From positions 248,001 to 312,000 of the forward strand of contig JADJUF010000041.1 in assembly GCA_016717005.1 (NCBI GenBank): 64,000 nucleotides of DNA. The letters are read 5' to 3'. The translations under genes were made by a program, and so were the position numbers. Position 1 is the first letter of the stretch. Every line of letters begins with the position of its first letter. Positions 60,760 through 64,000 of this stretch are shown here, in pieces. Below the pieces are notes generated by a model that was not told the origin of the DNA, ran no database searches, and was given only the letters and a program-made list of their open reading frames with translations. Source of the stretch: Myxococcales bacterium. Lineage in GTDB: Bacteria; Myxococcota_A; Polyangia; Haliangiales; Haliangiaceae.

Positions 60760-61722
60760 ATGACGACCCCGACGACCCCACGTGAGGAGTCCCTCGGCAG
60801 CTACGAGATGCTGTGGGATTGCCCGCACTGCGACACCAAGAAGAACCTCGGCGTCACGCACCGGCACTGCCCCAACTGCGGCGCGCCCCAGGACGCGACC
60901 AAGCGGTACTTCCCCAGCGACGCCGAGCGGGTCGCGGTCGCGGACCACGCCTTCACCGGCGCCGACCGCGTGTGCGGGTCGTGCGGCGCGGCGCAGTCGG
61001 CCAAGGCCCACAACTGCGGCCGGTGCGGCGCGCCGCTCGACGGCACCAAGGCGGTGCCGTTCGTCGTCGAGAAGCAGCCGCTCAAGCCCCGCGGCAAGTC
61101 GTGGGGCTGGTACATCCTGGCGGCGATCGTGCTGCTGTCGGTCGCGATCTGGTGGCGCTGCATCCGCAAGAAGAGCATCGAGCTCGACGTCGCGGGCCAC
61201 CGCTGGGCCACGACGATCGCGGTCGAGGAGTTCCGCGAGGTCGAGGAGACCAAGTGGCGCAACGAGGTGCCGAGCGGCGCGCGCGCGGTCAGCTGCACCA
61301 GCAAGGAGCGGTCGACCAAGAGCGTCCCCGACGGCGAGACCTGCACCAAGGTCAAGCGCGACAAGGGCGACGGGACCTTCGAGGAGGTCAACCAGTGCAC
61401 GCCGAAGACCAAGAAGGAGCCGGTCTACGACGACTGGTGCGGGTACCGGATCGATCGGTGGACCACGGTCGAGACGCTCAAGCGTGACGGCGCGGGCCTC
61501 GAGGTGGCCTGGCCCGAGCCGCCGGTCACCACCGGCGTCACCGGCCCCGGCGCCCGCCGCGCCGGTGAGCGCAAGGGCGTCTACACGCTCGAGTTCAGCG
61601 ACGGCAAGAAGCGCCGCACCTGCGACGTGGCCGAGGCGACCTGGCGCAAGTACAAGGACGGCCAGCACGTGAAGGCCAAGGCCCGGGCGTCGAGCGGCGA
61701 TCTGGTCTGCTCGTCGCTGTAG
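60760..61722 (+). CDS. zinc-ribbon single-pass membrane protein
   Basis: A 320-residue protein from ATG 60760. Two N-terminal treble-clef/zinc-ribbon units: CPHC...CPNC (about 21-40) and CGSC...CGRC (about 71-90), like rubredoxin-type ribbons (GAPQDATKRYFP, GAPLDGTK). A membrane helix (WGWYILAAIVLLSVAIWW) lies near 115-133. The outer C-terminal domain has Cys pairs and a Lys-rich linker. I do not recognise that domain; it may sense or bind a ligand outside the membrane. Confidence 0.78.
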   Translation: MTTPTTPREESLGSYEMLWDCPHCDTKKNLGVTHRHCPNCGAPQDATKRYFPSDAERVAVADHAFTGADRVCGSCGAAQSAKAHNCGRCGAPLDGTKAVPFVVEKQPLKPRGKSWGWYILAAIVLLSVAIWWRCIRKKSIELDVAGHRWATTIAVEEFREVEETKWRNEVPSGARAVSCTSKERSTKSVPDGETCTKVKRDKGDGTFEEVNQCTPKTKKEPVYDDWCGYRIDRWTTVETLKRDGAGLEVAWPEPPVTTGVTGPGARRAGERKGVYTLEFSDGKKRRTCDVAEATWRKYKDGQHVKAKARASSGDLVCSSL

Positions 61723-61729
61723 CCCGCGC

Positions 61730-62872
61730 TCAGTCGGCGTCGGCGTCGCACGTGCGGCCGCTCGCGGTCGCGCGCGCGATCCACGGCTGCCCGCACACCA
61801 CCGTCCAGACGCGCCCGGCACCGTCGCGCAGCGCCTGGTCGCCCTCGACGATCACCGGCAGCTTGCGCGCCCGATCGCCGGCCACGCGGTAGACGTCGGC
61901 GCCGGCCCGGGCCAGGCCGTCGCCGAGCCAGACCGCGTCGGCGGGCAGGCCCGGCGTCGCCGGCCACACGCCCTCGCCGACGGACGGCCAGGTGCCGTAG
62001 TCGGCGGTGGCGACCCGGCCCGCGCGGATCGTGATCGCCGAGATCCCGGCCGCCCGGCAGTCCTCGAACGGCAGCTCGATCGCGATCGTGCCGTCCTCGC
62101 GCTGGCGCCCGTACACGACCGCGTGCTCCCAGTCGCCGTCGACGTCGTGGTAGCCCCAGGTCGCGCCCAGGTCGTGCGAGCGCGCGATGCGCGGGCTCCA
62201 GTAGGCCTCGGGGTCGGCCTGGAGCCCGACCACCACCACCTCGGGGCCGCCGCTCACCACCGCGGCGTGGTAGCGCCAGGCGTCGTCGGCCAGGTCGGGG
62301 TCGCCGGCCTCGGGCTCGATCCGCAGCCCCGGCACCGACCGCCAGGCCTCGCGCGCGCCCGACCGCAGGCCGAGCTGGGTCCCGCGGATCGCCACGACCG
62401 TGCCGAAGCAGTCGAAGCCGACGTCGACGACCCGGCCGGGACCGTCGAGCACGCGCGCGAAGTGGGCGCCGGCGTCGGTCGACACGTAGATCGAGCGCGG
62501 GTTCCACGCGGCGACCCAGCCGACGTTCGAGGGCGCGACCGCGACGTGGTCGATGTCCTCGGGCAGCACGGGCGGACGCAGCCGCGGCGCGTCGGTGCGC
62601 GCCAGCGGACAGGCGCGCGCGGACGTCAGCGGCGCGGACACGGGTGCGGGGGTGGGCGGTGACCGCGGGACCGGCGCCATCGCTGACGGCGGCGCCGCGG
62701 GCGGTGGGCTCGCCTCGATCGTGACGATCCAGGTCACCGATGCCGACGGCGCCAGCGCCAGCCCGAGGAGCACCGCCGCGTGCAGCGCCGCGACGCCGGC
62801 CACCACGATCAGGCCGCGCCGCGAGGTGCGTCGTCGAGTCGGCGCTACCGCACGCACGAGTAGGGTCCCCAT
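61730..62872 (-). CDS. membrane-anchored beta-propeller-like protein
   Basis: A 380-residue protein from ATG 62872. A basic N-terminus and one helix (GLIVVAGVAALHAAVLLGLALA) anchor it; a Pro/Ala linker and then a sialidase/BNR-like repeat region follow, with Asp-box-type motifs STDAGAHF and SHDLGATWGY. Several Trp-rich strands fit a propeller. It converges with the zinc-ribbon gene, 7 nt apart. Function unknown. Confidence 0.72.
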   Translation of the reverse strand: MGTLLVRAVAPTRRRTSRRGLIVVAGVAALHAAVLLGLALAPSASVTWIVTIEASPPPAAPPSAMAPVPRSPPTPAPVSAPLTSARACPLARTDAPRLRPPVLPEDIDHVAVAPSNVGWVAAWNPRSIYVSTDAGAHFARVLDGPGRVVDVGFDCFGTVVAIRGTQLGLRSGAREAWRSVPGLRIEPEAGDPDLADDAWRYHAAVVSGGPEVVVVGLQADPEAYWSPRIARSHDLGATWGYHDVDGDWEHAVVYGRQREDGTIAIELPFEDCRAAGISAITIRAGRVATADYGTWPSVGEGVWPATPGLPADAVWLGDGLARAGADVYRVAGDRARKLPVIVEGDQALRDGAGRVWTVVCGQPWIARATASGRTCDADAD

Positions 62873-62941
62873 GGCCCGCCAACGCCCCGCCGCCGATCGC
62901 TATTCCGCCGCCGCCGCGCGGGGCCGCGCGTCGATGCGCGC

Positions 62942-64000
62942 CTACTCGGGCATCGTCGCGGGGCCGACGTCCTCGGCCTTCGGCGCGGGCGCGGGCTCCG
63001 GCTTCGCGGCGACGTTCGGCGCGGGCGCGGGCTCCGGCTTCGCGGCCGGCGTCGGCGCAGGCTCCGCCTTCGCCGTCGGCTTCGCGGCCGGCTCCGGCTT
63101 CGCGGCCGGCGTCGGCGCAGGCTCGGCCTTCGCCGTCGGCTTCGCGGCGGGCTCCGGCTCCGCCTTCGCCGTCGGCTTCGCAGCAGGCTCCGCCGTCGCC
63201 GACTTCGCCGCCGCATCGGTCTTCCCGGCGTCGGCCCCGCGCTTGCGCGTCGTCGGACCGTCGCCCGGTCGCGCCTGGGCCACGGCCGGCGCGTCCCCCT
63301 TGCTCGGCGCGGTCGCGACGGCGTCGGCGGTGTCGTCGTCGCCATCGTCGCCATCGTCGGCGGCGGCGCTCACCTTCTTGGGGCCCTTGCCGCCCGTCGC
63401 CTTGCCGCCCGTCGCCTTGCCACCCTTGCGCTGGCCCTTCGGGAGCTGCTTCCACTGCTTCTCGGCGCGGTTCGAGCGCGTGCGGTCGACCACCTTGTAG
63501 ACGACCACCATCTCGCCCTTGTCGACGACCGTGTCGGGCGACTTGCGGTTGATGCGGGCCAGGTCGCGCTTGCCGAGGCCGAAGCGCTTGCCGATCTGCT
63601 CGTAGGTCTCGCGCTTGGTCGCGACGTACTCGACCCGCTCGCGCCCCGAGCGCCCCTCCGACAGCTCGAGGTGCTCCTTCGAGCCGCGGCTCACGACGAT
63701 CAGGCGCCGCTCGTCGAGCAGCGCGACGTTGGCCGCGTCCGCTGACCAGGCCGGCGCCACGAACGCCTGCAGCACCATGCGCGGCTGCAGCGCCGCGTCG
63801 ACGGTGACGCCGTTCCAGCGCGCCAGGTCCGCGGCCGGCACGCTCAGCGCCGACGCGACCGCGCGCAGGCCGTCGCCGGCGACCACCCGGTAGAACACCC
63901 GCCGCGCGCCCGCGACCTCGACGTCCTTGTCGGGCACGGCGACGATCAGCGCCTCGCCCGGCCGATGGTCGACCCCCGAGCCGTACAGATCGTCGGCCGC
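62942..64000 (-). CDS. LysM-containing protein, C-terminal part (5' truncated by window edge)
   Basis: The frame is open to base 64000; the apparent GTG start at 63937 is internal. The visible 352 codons contain two LysM-like units (FYRVVAGDGLRAVASALSVPAADLARWNG and EYVATKRETYEQIGKRFGLGKRDLARINR), then a Lys-rich segment and a long Ala/Lys/Pro/Glu tail with 20-residue repeats. A LysM pair after an ending like LYGSGVDHRPGEAL is common in MltD-type lytic transglycosylases, so the catalytic domain may lie just outside the window. That part is inference. Confidence 0.7.
   Translation of the reverse strand, partial: AADDLYGSGVDHRPGEALIVAVPDKDVEVAGARRVFYRVVAGDGLRAVASALSVPAADLARWNGVTVDAALQPRMVLQAFVAPAWSADAANVALLDERRLIVVSRGSKEHLELSEGRSGRERVEYVATKRETYEQIGKRFGLGKRDLARINRKSPDTVVDKGEMVVVYKVVDRTRSNRAEKQWKQLPKGQRKGGKATGGKATGGKGPKKVSAAADDGDDGDDDTADAVATAPSKGDAPAVAQARPGDGPTTRKRGADAGKTDAAAKSATAEPAAKPTAKAEPEPAAKPTAKAEPAPTPAAKPEPAAKPTAKAEPAPTPAAKPEPAPAPNVAAKPEPAPAPKAEDVGPATMPE
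63031..63150 (-). repeat. 60-bp direct repeat in the LysM protein tail
   Basis: GCTCCGGCTTCGCGGCCGGC begins at 63031 and again at 63091. The two 60-bp units are in frame and encode about 20 residues of an AKPTAKAEPAPTP-type tail each; shorter related units flank them. Confidence 0.85.

Noticed and set aside
63000..63937. Complete LysM gene starting at GTG 63937
   Set aside because: The frame stays open to the window edge, with plausible protein sequence before that GTG.

Overview
The window is very GC-rich and gene-dense, and reads like a chromosome segment of a predatory or soil myxobacterium (Myxococcota, perhaps a Haliangium/Kofleriaceae relative). That assignment is an inference. It rests on three large Hanks-type Ser/Thr kinases, many secreted lipoproteins with Asp/Gly-rich linkers after the lipobox, a DUF4157 polymorphic toxin, and strong G/C third-position bias. 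I see no rRNA, tRNA, CRISPR array, insertion sequence or phage gene.

Layout. 1-2902: 3' part of an Ig-like repeat surface protein, then a small lipoprotein. 3182-10760: a toxin island made of a 1,932-residue DUF4157 protein with a JAB-like domain and an unrecognised C-terminal tip, a 4-nt-overlapping small gene (candidate immunity protein), and a degenerate-kinase protein. 10837-14118: minus-strand kinase, TraK/DUF2381-like protein and outer-membrane protein. 14177-17467: a COG2085-type NADP reductase, a CxxCH lipoprotein and a Kazal-like lipoprotein. 17707-25365: two TetR-regulated apocarotenoid/retinoid-type genes (a carotenoid oxygenase, and a CrtI/retinol-saturase-like oxidoreductase), each with a palindromic operator. 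They bracket a peptidylglycine-monooxygenase-like copper lipoprotein, an LpqC/PHB-depolymerase-type esterase, a small lipoprotein and a YjbR protein. 25511-28534: an operon of a Tat-exported sulfite-oxidase-fold molybdoenzyme, a PepSY membrane protein and a PLP decarboxylase. 28675-37494: penicillin acylase, outer-membrane protein, kinase with TPR-like repeats, SDR, DUF1513 protein, small lipoprotein. 37710-40778: PLD-helicase-DUF3427 protein. 41177-46948: VWA lipoprotein, agmatine deiminase plus N-carbamoylputrescine amidase (agmatine to putrescine), two YceI proteins, YqgE. 46971-53996: membrane proteins, then a PP2C phosphatase / STAS-like / DUF4388-kinase signalling group. 54200-56909: moeA, an RluA-type pseudouridine synthase and a small membrane protein. 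57027-64000: SIMPL protein, TolB-M28-PDZ protease, zinc-ribbon membrane protein, beta-propeller protein and a LysM protein cut by the window edge.

Two themes cut across genes. First, five different minisatellites (unit lengths 34, 71, 71, 23 and 53 bp, none divisible by three) lie at or just beyond the 3' ends of minus-strand genes. In three cases the unit is a copy of the gene's own 3' end. Second, four genes (kinase at 12.6 kb, PepSY protein, agmatine deiminase, SIMPL protein) are each broken by a single-base indel in a short G/C run. Uncorrected assembly errors explain this better than four independent pseudogenes.
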